A stretch of 57,108 nt of DNA from JAAYYY01 sp964602995 (GTDB lineage: Bacteria; Chloroflexota; Anaerolineae; Promineifilales; Promineifilaceae). The stretch's first letter is position 1, and the number at the start of each line of letters is the position of its first letter. The translations under genes were made by a program, and so were the position numbers. This document shows positions 17,056 to 25,236 of this stretch, one piece after another. Location of the stretch: positions 1-57,108 of the forward strand of contig CAZRTM010000009.1 of the NCBI GenBank assembly GCA_964602995.1, read 5' to 3'. The notes beneath the pieces were generated by a model. It ran no database searches, was not told the origin of the DNA, and saw nothing but the letters and a program-made list of their open reading frames with translations.

Positions 17056-19097
17056 GCCTCTTGCTCCCACGCATCCATAATCCATTCCTTACGCGCCGAG
17101 GAATTAGTACCCATCAGCAGGTTCAGATACTGCTGCGCGCGGTGCACGTCTTCAATTTGCACGCGCACCAGCCGCTCCTGCCCCGGATTCAGGGTCGTTC
17201 CGCGTAGCTGCTCCGGATTCATCTCACCCAGACCCTTATAACGCTGAATGGTGACCCCTTTACCCAGCCGTTTCACCGCCTGCTCCCGCTCCTTTTCACT
17301 ATAGGCATATACTTCGCGTTTGCCGTTCGCAACGCGGTAAAGCGGCGCTTCGGCAATGTAGAGGTAGCCCTGGTCAATCAGCGGGCGCATGTGGCGGAAA
17401 ATGAAGGTGTACCACAAGGCCCGAATGTGGAAGCCGTCCACGTCGGCGTCGGTCAGCAGCGCCACACGCCCGTAGCGCCGCTCGTCCAGATTAAAGTCAG
17501 CCCCTACACCAGCGCCCAGCGCGGCCACAAAAGCCATAATCTCACGGTTCTTCAACACGCGCAGGATGCTCGTCTTTTCCGAGTTGATAATCTTGCCCCG
17601 GTTGGCCAGAATGGCGTGAAAGCGTCGGTCGCGGGCCATCTTGCAGGAGCCACCGGCGCTGTCACCCTCCACCAGGAATAGAATGCGCTGCTCCACCGGC
17701 GTGCGTGGGTCAGTGTCCGCCAGCTTGGACAATATCTGCGTGTCGTCCGGCGCATCCAGCACCGAGCGGCGAATCACAAGCTGGCGTGCTTTCTTCGCCG
17801 CCTCACGCCCCTTGGCTGCTGCTTCGGCCTGACGGGCAATGGCGTTGACCACCGACCGCTTCTGCTCCAGAATGCGCGTCAGCTCATTATAGGTCACTGA
17901 CATCGCCGCGCCTTGTGCTTCGGTCGTGGTCAGGCTCTCCTTGGTCTGGCTGGAAAACTGCGGCGTCTTGCTCATCTTAATGTTGATCACCGCCGCCAGC
18001 CCCAGCAGCAAATCTTCACCGCGTATTGACTTCTTCACCTTTGACAGGCGATTAATGGCCTTGGTCAGCCCCGCCTGGAAGCCAGAGACGTGCGTGCCAC
18101 CCAGCGGCGTGGGAATGCCATTGACGAACGAATAAATCTGCGCCGTGTCAGCATCTTTCGTGTACTGCATGGCCACTTCCACCACAATGCCATCGTGCTC
18201 TTCGGAAGCGCCCTTAAAATGCAGCGTAGGATGCAGCGGCTCCAGTCCCTCATTCAGGAACGCAATATAGTCCAGCAACCCATTTTGCGAATGGAAGTTC
18301 AGGGTCACTGGCTCCTTACCCCGCTCGTCCACCAGCTCAATCTGGAGGCCGGGGTTCAAATAAGCAAACTGTTGGTATTGCAGCGAAATCAGGTCCAGGT
18401 CCCACGGCGGCGTGCCGTTCCACTCCATGCTTTCGGCATCGAACCACTTGCGCTCCGGCATAAAGGCAATTTCAGTGCCCGTGCCAATAGAGAGGTCTGG
18501 CTTCACATCCAGCGTGCGCCGCCCTTCCTTTATCGTGGAAATGGTGCCATCTTTCTTATAGTTGAATTTCGTCTTATCCGTAATCTCCCCCACGACCTTC
18601 TCGTCGCCAGGGTTGATAATCTGTACGCCCGTTTTGGCCTGGCCGCCCTTTTGGAATGTCTGGCGGAAAATAAGCCCGTTACGCCGCACCGTGGCCACCA
18701 GCCAGGCGCTCATAGCATTTGCGGCCTTGGCGCCCACACCGTGCAAACCACCGCTGGAGGCATAAGCGCTGCCGCCCTCAAACTTGCCACCGGCATGTAG
18801 CTCGGTCAGCACCTGGGTCAGGGCGCTCATCTTCATGTCCGGTTTCCAATCCACCGGAATACCGCGCCCGTCGTCCCAGACGGCTACAGAGCCATCCTCG
18901 CGCAACGTGACACGAATACAGCTTCCATAATCATTCATCACCTCATCAGCAGCGTTGGAGAAAATCTCCTTAAGGATGTGGTGCAAACCATATTTGCTGT
19001 TGTTGCCGATGTACATGCCCGGCAGCTTGCGGACCGCTTCCAGTCCCTGCAGCTTCTTAATGCTGTCCGACGTATACCCGTTGTTGCTTTTGGCCAT
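17052..19097 (-). CDS. parE: Type IIA topoisomerase subunit B (topoisomerase IV-like)
   Basis: A 681-residue ATPase subunit that pairs with the downstream A subunit to pass DNA duplexes. The GHKL ATP site shows E44..N48..DE (residues 44-52), WDDGRGI (74-80) and GGLHGVGAK. The TOPRIM part has LVEGDSAGG and TDADVDG, then QRYKGLGEMNPEQL. There is no large proteobacterial GyrB insertion. I start at the ATG at 19097, preceded by AAGGA; a longer frame reaching 19172 adds residues without family likeness. The last residue and stop lie inside the 17-bp tandem array. Confidence 0.92.
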   Translation of the reverse strand: MAKSNNGYTSDSIKKLQGLEAVRKLPGMYIGNNSKYGLHHILKEIFSNAADEVMNDYGSCIRVTLREDGSVAVWDDGRGIPVDWKPDMKMSALTQVLTELHAGGKFEGGSAYASSGGLHGVGAKAANAMSAWLVATVRRNGLIFRQTFQKGGQAKTGVQIINPGDEKVVGEITDKTKFNYKKDGTISTIKEGRRTLDVKPDLSIGTGTEIAFMPERKWFDAESMEWNGTPPWDLDLISLQYQQFAYLNPGLQIELVDERGKEPVTLNFHSQNGLLDYIAFLNEGLEPLHPTLHFKGASEEHDGIVVEVAMQYTKDADTAQIYSFVNGIPTPLGGTHVSGFQAGLTKAINRLSKVKKSIRGEDLLLGLAAVINIKMSKTPQFSSQTKESLTTTEAQGAAMSVTYNELTRILEQKRSVVNAIARQAEAAAKGREAAKKARQLVIRRSVLDAPDDTQILSKLADTDPRTPVEQRILFLVEGDSAGGSCKMARDRRFHAILANRGKIINSEKTSILRVLKNREIMAFVAALGAGVGADFNLDERRYGRVALLTDADVDGFHIRALWYTFIFRHMRPLIDQGYLYIAEAPLYRVANGKREVYAYSEKEREQAVKRLGKGVTIQRYKGLGEMNPEQLRGTTLNPGQERLVRVQIEDVHRAQQYLNLLMGTNSSARKEWIMDAWEQEA

Positions 19098-19252
19098 AAC
19101 AGAGTCCTTATCTGCTTGCGTAACTTCTCTCATTTGGACGGATGATATGAAACTCAGCACCCGCACCGGCACAAACGCCGCCCCATACTTTAGGATATTA
19201 TCGGGTTGGAATGCAACTTTTCCCTGGGTTATGCTCGTTTGTGCACTCCTCT

Positions 19253-19281
19253 ATTATAGCACGTTTGTTCGATTTTGTCCC
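19253..19281 (-). promoter_or_regulatory. Predicted promoter of the topoisomerase operon
   Basis: On the minus strand the extended -10 TGCTATAAT (TATAAT at 19258-19253) lies 17 bases from a weak -35 GGGACA (19281-19276). A start near 19246 would give a leader of about 150 bases. Bases 19098-19377 hold no gene that I can support. Confidence 0.6.
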
Positions 19282-19377
19282 ATAACTGTGCTAAGATTCC
19301 TTGCCTGCTTCTTGAAACCGGGTCCTGAAAAGTGTGCCCCTGACAATATATTACCAACCACAAGTGGGAGGAACCTC

Positions 19378-20208
19378 ATGCTAAAGCAAGTCGCAGAGGG
19401 TGTGTTGATTCACCAGAGCCAGTTACTCCAGAACAACGCCATTGTCGTGCAGGGCCGGACCGGTGTACTGCTCATCGACCCTGGGATAACAGGCTCCGAA
19501 ATGGCCTGCCTTGCGCACGACCTGCGCGAGTTGGGCCAGCCCGTTGTGGCAGGCTTCTCGACCCATCCTGATTGGGATCACGTGCTCTGGCACGCCGAAC
19601 TCGGCGAAGCGCCCCGGTACGGCACCGCCCGCTGTGCCGCTTTGATGCGAGAGCTGCGGTCTAACGCGGACTGGAAGGCCCGCGTCGCCGAGGGGTTACC
19701 GCCGGAAATCGCCGAAGAAGTACCGCTGAACCTCTTCGGCCTCATTACCGGTCTGCCTGCAGAAACTACGCAAATTCCCTGGGATGGTCCTGAGGTTCGG
19801 ATTATCGAGCATCAGGCTCACGCCCCGGGCCATGCGGCACTGTTGATCGAAGAACGTAGAGTGCTCATCGCCGGCGACCTGCTTTCTGACATCTTCATTC
19901 CCATACTCGATTGGAGCGCCGCTGATCCGATTGAGGACTACCTCGTCGCGCTGCGGCTGCTCGAAGGCGTGGCGGGCGATGTCGATGCCTTCATCCCGGG
20001 CCACGGGTCCGCCGGCGGCGCTGAGCAGCTACGCGCACGGATCGACCAGGACCGGGCGTACGTGCAGGCCCTGCGTGACAATCAGGTTGTCAGCGACCCA
20101 CGGATTGGCCCATCGGCCAGGGAAGGGTGGGAATGGGTGAGCGACGTACACGCAGGACAATTGCAGCAGATCGCCCAAAAAAGAAAGCAAGGCGGGACGC
20201 CCCAATAG
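19378..20208 (+). CDS. MBL-fold metallo-hydrolase with variant metal motif
   Basis: A 276-residue metallo-beta-lactamase-fold hydrolase. The core motif that is normally HxHxDH reads H63-P-D65-W-D67-H68, so the second histidine is aspartate. Later family elements remain: HAPGHAALLI, IAGDLLSDIF and FIPGHGS. The ATG at 19378 follows GGGAGGAAC and is a clear start; the open frame extends further upstream without family likeness. It is monocistronic and convergent with the phosphoesterase gene. The fold is secure but the substrate is unknown, and the metal content may differ from normal relatives. Confidence 0.85.
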   Translation: MLKQVAEGVLIHQSQLLQNNAIVVQGRTGVLLIDPGITGSEMACLAHDLRELGQPVVAGFSTHPDWDHVLWHAELGEAPRYGTARCAALMRELRSNADWKARVAEGLPPEIAEEVPLNLFGLITGLPAETTQIPWDGPEVRIIEHQAHAPGHAALLIEERRVLIAGDLLSDIFIPILDWSAADPIEDYLVALRLLEGVAGDVDAFIPGHGSAGGAEQLRARIDQDRAYVQALRDNQVVSDPRIGPSAREGWEWVSDVHAGQLQQIAQKRKQGGTPQ

Positions 20209-20258
20209 AGTTCCGCGCTTATGGCCTGACAATCCACAACGATGGCCTGAGTCTAAAC

Positions 20259-20279
20259 CCCTGGGCCTTATGCCCAGGG
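20259..20279. terminator. Shared hairpin between convergent genes
   Basis: CCCTGGGC and GCCCAGGG (8-base arms, loop CTTAT) lie between two converging genes. Short A/T stretches flank both sides, so it could end transcription from both directions. The T-runs are weak. Confidence 0.45.
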
Positions 20280-20289
20280 CTTTGGGCAG

Positions 20290-21345
20290 TTATTTCTCCA
20301 TCGTATATGAATCAATCAACTCCCCATCCGCCGTCACAAACTCAAACGTAATACTCTCCGCACTGGCCTCCACACGCATCGCACCGTGAGTACCGGTGAA
20401 CCGCACCTCGCTGCCGGGAACAATTTCGCCAAAACCATAGATAGCTCCACCGCCAAGCCCATTGACGAAATAGGGCAGTCCATCAATCAGCAGGCGCTCA
20501 TAATGATGATCGTGCGCCGCCAGCACGGCATCAGCGCCCCAAGTCAGATACGGCCAGCGCATCCATTGGCTCGACCCATGATTTCCCGACGAATACGGTG
20601 CAGCGTGGAAATATACCAGCTTCCACGGCGCCGTCGATGCCGCCAGTTGCTCCTGCAACCACTGCCCCTGCACGGAATTCGCCCCTAATCCATCCGGTTC
20701 GTTAAAGTCGCTATTCAGGGCAAAGAGGTGCAACGGTCCCCACTCGAAATCATAGTAACGTTCGTTACCAGGCAGCTCAAAATAATCCAGATACGGTTGC
20801 GCGCCGTCAGGCCCATAGTAATCATGATTACCCAGGCTGGGGAAAAAACGGTTAACCTCCGGCGTAGATTCCGGCGCGTACTGGCCCACATAGGGATAGA
20901 TATACGCGCTGTAATACTGCCCGATGTTCTCGTCAATCGTCTCTGCTTCCCCATTGGGATAGTTGTTATCGCCGAGTGTGATAATGAAGTCCACCTCCCA
21001 GCTATCGATAAGCATCGACACCGCCTCGGCGCCCGGCCCTGCCTGCCCAAAGTCGCCAATCGTGGCAAACACAACCGTTGACGGCGTCGCCGTAGGCTCG
21101 GGCGTTGGCGTCACTGTAGGTTCAGGCGTTGCGGAAGGAACCAGCGTCGCGGTGACAGTCGGCGTGACTGTTGGCACAGCCGTAGATGTCGAGGTAGGTA
21201 TGTCAGTAGGTGACGAAACAGCCAGCGACGTTGGCGCTGTCGTTGACTCTGAAGCCAGAGGGGTTGCGTCCTGCTCATTACCATTGACGTTGCAGGCGCC
21301 GAGCAGGATCATCAGGAGGCTGGTGAGGAATAATTTGTTCATCAT
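20290..21345 (-). CDS. Lipoprotein metallophosphoesterase (purple acid phosphatase-like)
   Basis: A 351-residue exported lipoprotein. The signal MNKLFLTSLLMILLGAC gives the lipobox cysteine. A linker of about 80 residues, rich in Thr and Pro (TPTVTPTVTATLVP), leads to the catalytic domain. Calcineurin-like metal motifs are visible in order: IGDFG, LGDNNY, GNHDYYG, YFHAAPYSSGNHG and AAHDHHYERL. It probably hydrolyses phosphate esters outside the membrane. It is a single gene convergent with the MBL-fold gene. An 8-base inverted repeat (21360-21384) lies just upstream of the ATG and could be regulatory. Confidence 0.9.
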   Translation of the reverse strand: MMNKLFLTSLLMILLGACNVNGNEQDATPLASESTTAPTSLAVSSPTDIPTSTSTAVPTVTPTVTATLVPSATPEPTVTPTPEPTATPSTVVFATIGDFGQAGPGAEAVSMLIDSWEVDFIITLGDNNYPNGEAETIDENIGQYYSAYIYPYVGQYAPESTPEVNRFFPSLGNHDYYGPDGAQPYLDYFELPGNERYYDFEWGPLHLFALNSDFNEPDGLGANSVQGQWLQEQLAASTAPWKLVYFHAAPYSSGNHGSSQWMRWPYLTWGADAVLAAHDHHYERLLIDGLPYFVNGLGGGAIYGFGEIVPGSEVRFTGTHGAMRVEASAESITFEFVTADGELIDSYTMEK

Positions 21346-21442
21346 ATGCTATCGTTGCAGCAGGGAATAATCCGGCTTCCCTGCCACTTCATTCCATTAC
21401 ATAATAGTTAGGTTCACGCTTCTGGCTGAACCAGTAGCTCTC

Positions 21443-22798
21443 CTACTCTACCACAACCCCCGCCCGCTCAAACAGTTGGCCGCACGCCTCCCGCGCCCGC
21501 GCCAGCAGCTTCTTCTCATCCAGGAAGCAGATTTCCTTGCCCTGCATCAACACCCTGCCGTCCACAATCACCGTGTCTACATCGCGCGGCGTGCTGTTGT
21601 AGACAATGGCCGACGGCACGCGGTGCACCGGCATGGCCAGCGGTGTGTCCAGGTCCAGCAAAACCACGTCCGCCTTCTTGCCCGGCTCCAGCGAGCCGAT
21701 CTCATCCGGCAATCCGAACGCGCGCGCCCCACCACGGCAGGCCATCCACAGCACATCTTCTGGCAGCAGCACCGTGGCATCCAGCGTATCCACCTTGTGC
21801 AGCAGCGCCGTCAGCTTCAGCACCTCCAGCATGTTCTGGCTGTTGTTGCTGCCCGGTCCATCGCTGCCCAGCGCCACCGTGATGCCCCGCTCCCGCATCT
21901 CCGGCACGCGCGCCACGCCCGAGGCCAGGTACATGTTGCTCACCGGGCAGTGAATGACCACCGCGTCATGCTGCGCAATCAACTCAATCTCCTCGTCATC
22001 CAGCCACACACTGTGTACTAGCTGCAAATCCGGCCCTAATGCGCCCACTTCCGCCAGCCACTCTATGTGCCGGTTGCCGCGGGCTTCCAGGTTCATCTCC
22101 ACCTCGGCCCTGGTCTCAGCCACATGGATGTGCGTACCCGCGCCCCACTCCTGCGACAACTGGTAGGTGTGCTGCATCGTCTCGTCCGTACAGCCCCAGG
22201 GAATCAGCGGCCCAAACTCCACGCGCAGACGGCCGTTTCCCCGGCCCTGCCACTCGTTGCGCAGCCGCGTCGTCTCCGCCACAATCTGCTCCGGCGTCTC
22301 CATCAGCGCCTCATGGTAATTGTGGTCGGCCCAGCCACGCGCCAGCAAGAAGCGCACGCCACTCTCTTCTGCTGCCTGCAATACGCCGTCGTCGTTGGCC
22401 AGCTCCGTGTGAATATATTGGTGGTCGATTACCGACGTCGCCCCGCCCCGTATGTTCTCCACCAGCCCCAGCAATGCTGCCACATACGCCTCTTCCGCCG
22501 TCAGCGTCTGCGCCACGGGCCAGATACACGCCTTCAGCCAATCCAACAACGGCTTATCATCGGCCAACCCGCGAATGAAGGCCTGGAACAGATGTGTGTG
22601 CCCGTTGACCAGGCCCGGCATCACCGCCATCAGCGAGGCATCCAGCACTATATCCGCCTTGCGATAAGGGGCAGGCGCCTCCCCCGCCCCCACGGCCACA
22701 ATCAGATCATCTTCAATAAAAACATACCCCGGACTCAACACCTCCTGCCGGTCGTTGACAGTTACAATAGAGCCGTTTTCAATCAAAATCGTCGTCAT
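21443..22798 (-). CDS. Amidohydrolase (TRZ/ATZ, 8-oxoguanine/SAH deaminase-like)
   Basis: A 451-residue metal-dependent deaminase or chlorohydrolase-type amidohydrolase. The metal motifs are GHTHLFQAF, then HIHVAET (second-half His), a conserved HSVW, and LGSDGPGSNNSQ with the catalytic Asp. The composite N- and C-terminal beta-sandwich is typical of cytosine/8-oxoguanine/S-adenosylhomocysteine deaminases. ATG at 22798 follows GTGAGGCG. It is the last gene of the long minus-strand array, beyond a repeat element, and may be transcribed separately. The molybdoenzyme at 52757 also belongs to purine-type chemistry but lies far away. Confidence 0.85.
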   Translation of the reverse strand: MTTILIENGSIVTVNDRQEVLSPGYVFIEDDLIVAVGAGEAPAPYRKADIVLDASLMAVMPGLVNGHTHLFQAFIRGLADDKPLLDWLKACIWPVAQTLTAEEAYVAALLGLVENIRGGATSVIDHQYIHTELANDDGVLQAAEESGVRFLLARGWADHNYHEALMETPEQIVAETTRLRNEWQGRGNGRLRVEFGPLIPWGCTDETMQHTYQLSQEWGAGTHIHVAETRAEVEMNLEARGNRHIEWLAEVGALGPDLQLVHSVWLDDEEIELIAQHDAVVIHCPVSNMYLASGVARVPEMRERGITVALGSDGPGSNNSQNMLEVLKLTALLHKVDTLDATVLLPEDVLWMACRGGARAFGLPDEIGSLEPGKKADVVLLDLDTPLAMPVHRVPSAIVYNSTPRDVDTVIVDGRVLMQGKEICFLDEKKLLARAREACGQLFERAGVVVE

Positions 22799-22815
22799 GT
22801 CGCCTCACTGGAATG

Positions 22816-22995
22816 GGACACAGATTGACGCAGATGACACAGATTTTTTTATTTTTGGCGGTGATAAGGTCAGGGTTTGAGTGAATGTATTGCTGCTGAT
22901 GCGGAGCTCCAATAGCTCAATCGGTCTTGTTTCCAAACCGACAACCATTCCTCCTAACCACAAAAAATCTGTGTCATCCGTGTTCATCTGTGTCC
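22816..22995. mobile_element. MITE-like element with 34-bp terminal inverted repeats
   Basis: Two 34-base arms at 22816-22849 and 22962-22995 are inverted copies with four mismatches. Both contain GATGACACAGATTTTTT and start with GGACACAGAT. About 112 non-coding bases lie between them. No transposase is present. I recognise the arm sequence as similar to a dispersed repeat seen in many environmental genomes. The element separates the amidohydrolase from the 2-hydroxyacid dehydrogenase. Confidence 0.6.
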
Positions 22996-23002
22996 AATAT
23001 CT

Positions 23003-24022
23003 CTACACAACCTGGTACTGCAACGGCCGGCCTTCAATGTGGGCCAGGATGTTGCTGTAGTCAGTCACCCGCGCCTGGGCCACCGCGGCCACAGCCCCGG
23101 CGGCGATGTGCGGCGTCAGCAGCACGTTGTACCCTTCCCTGGCCAGGCCAATCAGTGGGTTTTGCGGGCGCAGCGGCTCCCACTCAAACGTATCGAGAGC
23201 AGCGCCGCCCAGCTTGCCGGCGCGAATGGCGTCCGCCAACGCCTGCTCGTCAATCACGCTGCCGCTGCCGCAGCTCACCAGCCTTGCTCCATCCTTCATC
23301 AACGCCAGCTTCTCGCCGTCCAGCCACATCTCCGTCTGCGGTGTGAAGGGCAGCAGATTCACCACATAGTCGCTTTCGGCCAGCAACGCCTCCACCTCGG
23401 CATAAGTCAGCTTCAGCTCCGCTTCCGCCTCGTCCGGCAGGCCGCGGCGCTTGTTATAAAGCAATCGCACGCCCCACGTCTGCAACCGGCGCGCCAGCTC
23501 GGCTCCGATTTCACCAAAACCGATGATGCCCACCGTCTTCCGCCACAGGCCGTCCACATTGCGCCGCTTTGACCAGTTGTAGGCAAACGTATCCTCGTCT
23601 GTGCGCCGGCTCTCACCCCACTCTGAGCTGGCCTCCAGCGCAATGCGTTCCGATTCACGCAGCTTCTTGCTCAGCGCCAGCATCTGCATCACCAGATGCT
23701 CCGACACGCGAATCACTGTCTCGTCCGGCCAGGTACAGACGGCAACTCCTGCTTCCTTCGCGGCCTGCGTATCAATGTCATAGGCCATCGAACCCAGCCG
23801 CTGAATCAGCTTCAATTGCGGTGCGCCGGCAAGCAGCGCTTTGTCAATCGTCCCTACACGCTCCGAAATCAGATAGTCAGCGTCGCGCAGCTCGGCCGCC
23901 AGCGTCTCGCGATCCGGCCTGTAAAGCATCGTCACGTCCAACACCTCGGGCGCGGCGTCCAGGCTCGTCTGCCGGTGGCGTTCCCCCCGTTCGCTGGTGA
24001 ATACTGTTTTGTACTGGTTCAT
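23003..24022 (-). CDS. D-isomer-specific 2-hydroxyacid dehydrogenase
   Basis: A 339-residue NAD-dependent dehydrogenase of the phosphoglycerate/glyoxylate reductase family. The Rossmann motif GIIGFGEIGAEL is followed by the arginine and glutamate regions and TPHIAAGA, which carries the catalytic histidine. ATG at 24022 follows AGAAGAGGG; a GTG at 24040 is an alternative start. It lies after a 32-bp hairpin downstream of the iron alcohol dehydrogenase. It probably interconverts a 2-oxo and a D-2-hydroxy acid arising from the sugar pathway or from aldehyde oxidation. Confidence 0.88.
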   Translation of the reverse strand: MNQYKTVFTSERGERHRQTSLDAAPEVLDVTMLYRPDRETLAAELRDADYLISERVGTIDKALLAGAPQLKLIQRLGSMAYDIDTQAAKEAGVAVCTWPDETVIRVSEHLVMQMLALSKKLRESERIALEASSEWGESRRTDEDTFAYNWSKRRNVDGLWRKTVGIIGFGEIGAELARRLQTWGVRLLYNKRRGLPDEAEAELKLTYAEVEALLAESDYVVNLLPFTPQTEMWLDGEKLALMKDGARLVSCGSGSVIDEQALADAIRAGKLGGAALDTFEWEPLRPQNPLIGLAREGYNVLLTPHIAAGAVAAVAQARVTDYSNILAHIEGRPLQYQVV

Positions 24023-24043
24023 GACCCTCTTCTCTGGCACGCG

Positions 24044-24075
24044 CGTGACCGGGGCCTCGCGAGGCCCCGGTCACG
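24044..24075. repeat. GACCGG-type intergenic hairpin, copy 2
   Basis: A perfect 32-bp palindrome made of 16-base arms: CGTGACCGGGGCCTCG joined directly to its complement. It starts 12 bases past the iron alcohol dehydrogenase stop. It resembles the shorter hairpin at 16918-16942 and may be a dispersed element or a transcript-processing signal. Confidence 0.8.
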
Positions 24076-24087
24076 TCCACTTCTGCT

Positions 24088-25236
24088 CTACTTCACCTGT
24101 TCCAACAACTGGCGGCAATCGCCAACACCAGCCGGGCGCGGATTGTTCTGAATGAGCACCATACGCGTCGTCTCCTCGGCAATCGTCTCCCAATCCACAT
24201 CGTCCAACGCCACGTCCACCTGGCTCAACTGTGTGGGCAGTCCCAACTCTGTCACGAACTGCGCCAGCCGCTCAACCAGCGCCGCGCCATCAGCCTCCGC
24301 CGGCAAACCCACGACGCGGTTCAACACCTGTCGCCGCTCCTCAGGGATGACCTCCAGGTTGTACTCCACCACCGACGCCAGCAGAATGCCGTTGGTCAGG
24401 CCGTGGTGCAAATGCAGGTGGCTGGTCACCGGGCCAGAAAGCGCGTGCACCAGCCCCAGGCCGGCATGATCCATCGCCGTGCCGGCCCACAGCGCCGCCA
24501 GCATCATCTGCTCCCGCGCTTCCATATCATCGCCGTTCTGCGTGGCCCGCGGCAGGTAGGTCCAGGCCGTCTCCAGCGCCGCCAGCGCCAGCACATCCGT
24601 ATGTGGATTGGCCCGCTTGCCCAGATACGCTTCCAGGGCATGGATAAAGGCGTCCATGCCCGTTGCTGCCGTCAGCCGCGAGGGCAGCCCGCGCGTCAGC
24701 CCAGGGTCCAGCACAGCCACGTGCGGGAACATCAGCGGGCTGAGCACGCCTTTCTTGAACGGATTCTCAGGGTCGGCAACCACGGCCACCTTACTCACTT
24801 CGCTGCCGGTGCCTGCCGTTGTGGGCACAGCAATCAGCGGCCGGCTGCGCTTCGTAATTTTTGCATCGCCCCACTGGTAATCGGCGTAGCGCCCGCCGTT
24901 GGCCAGCAGCATGGCAATGCCCTTGCCCACGTCGATGGGGCTGCCGCCGCCCAGCGCGACCACGGCATCCACTTCCTGGTCCTTGGCCAGCGCCAGGCCC
25001 ATGTGTACTTCATCCGTCGTCGGGTTACTGCTGACGCCGGTAAAGGTGCTGACGGCAATACCCGCCTTCTCCATCGCCTGCGTCAGCTCGCCTACCAGGC
25101 CCAGCTCCACCAGACCAGGGTCGCTGACCAGCAAGGCCCGGCTCGCGCCCAACGCCTCCAGCTCAGCGGCGACTGCTTCGCGAGCCGCCTGTCCAAACAC
25201 AATCTTGGTTGGTAAATGATAGGTAAATGGTGTCAT
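24088..25236 (-). CDS. Iron-containing alcohol dehydrogenase
   Basis: A 382-residue group III alcohol dehydrogenase. The nucleotide-binding GGGSPIDVGKGIA is present. Metal ligands fall in MDAFIHALEAYLG (Asp and His) and VHALSGPVTSHLHLHHG (His residues). The family reduces aldehydes such as lactaldehyde, glycolaldehyde or butanal, or oxidises the corresponding alcohols. The ATG overlaps the upstream aldehyde dehydrogenase stop by four bases, so the two are translationally coupled. Together they would act on the aldehyde released by the aldolase-like enzyme. Confidence 0.92.
   Translation of the reverse strand: MTPFTYHLPTKIVFGQAAREAVAAELEALGASRALLVSDPGLVELGLVGELTQAMEKAGIAVSTFTGVSSNPTTDEVHMGLALAKDQEVDAVVALGGGSPIDVGKGIAMLLANGGRYADYQWGDAKITKRSRPLIAVPTTAGTGSEVSKVAVVADPENPFKKGVLSPLMFPHVAVLDPGLTRGLPSRLTAATGMDAFIHALEAYLGKRANPHTDVLALAALETAWTYLPRATQNGDDMEAREQMMLAALWAGTAMDHAGLGLVHALSGPVTSHLHLHHGLTNGILLASVVEYNLEVIPEERRQVLNRVVGLPAEADGAALVERLAQFVTELGLPTQLSQVDVALDDVDWETIAEETTRMVLIQNNPRPAGVGDCRQLLEQVK

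Noticed and set aside
18955..19377. Upstream extension of the MBL-fold gene overlapping the topoisomerase B start
   Set aside because: It is an antisense shadow of the topoisomerase gene and its promoter, and the ATG at 19378 has a clear GGGAGG site.
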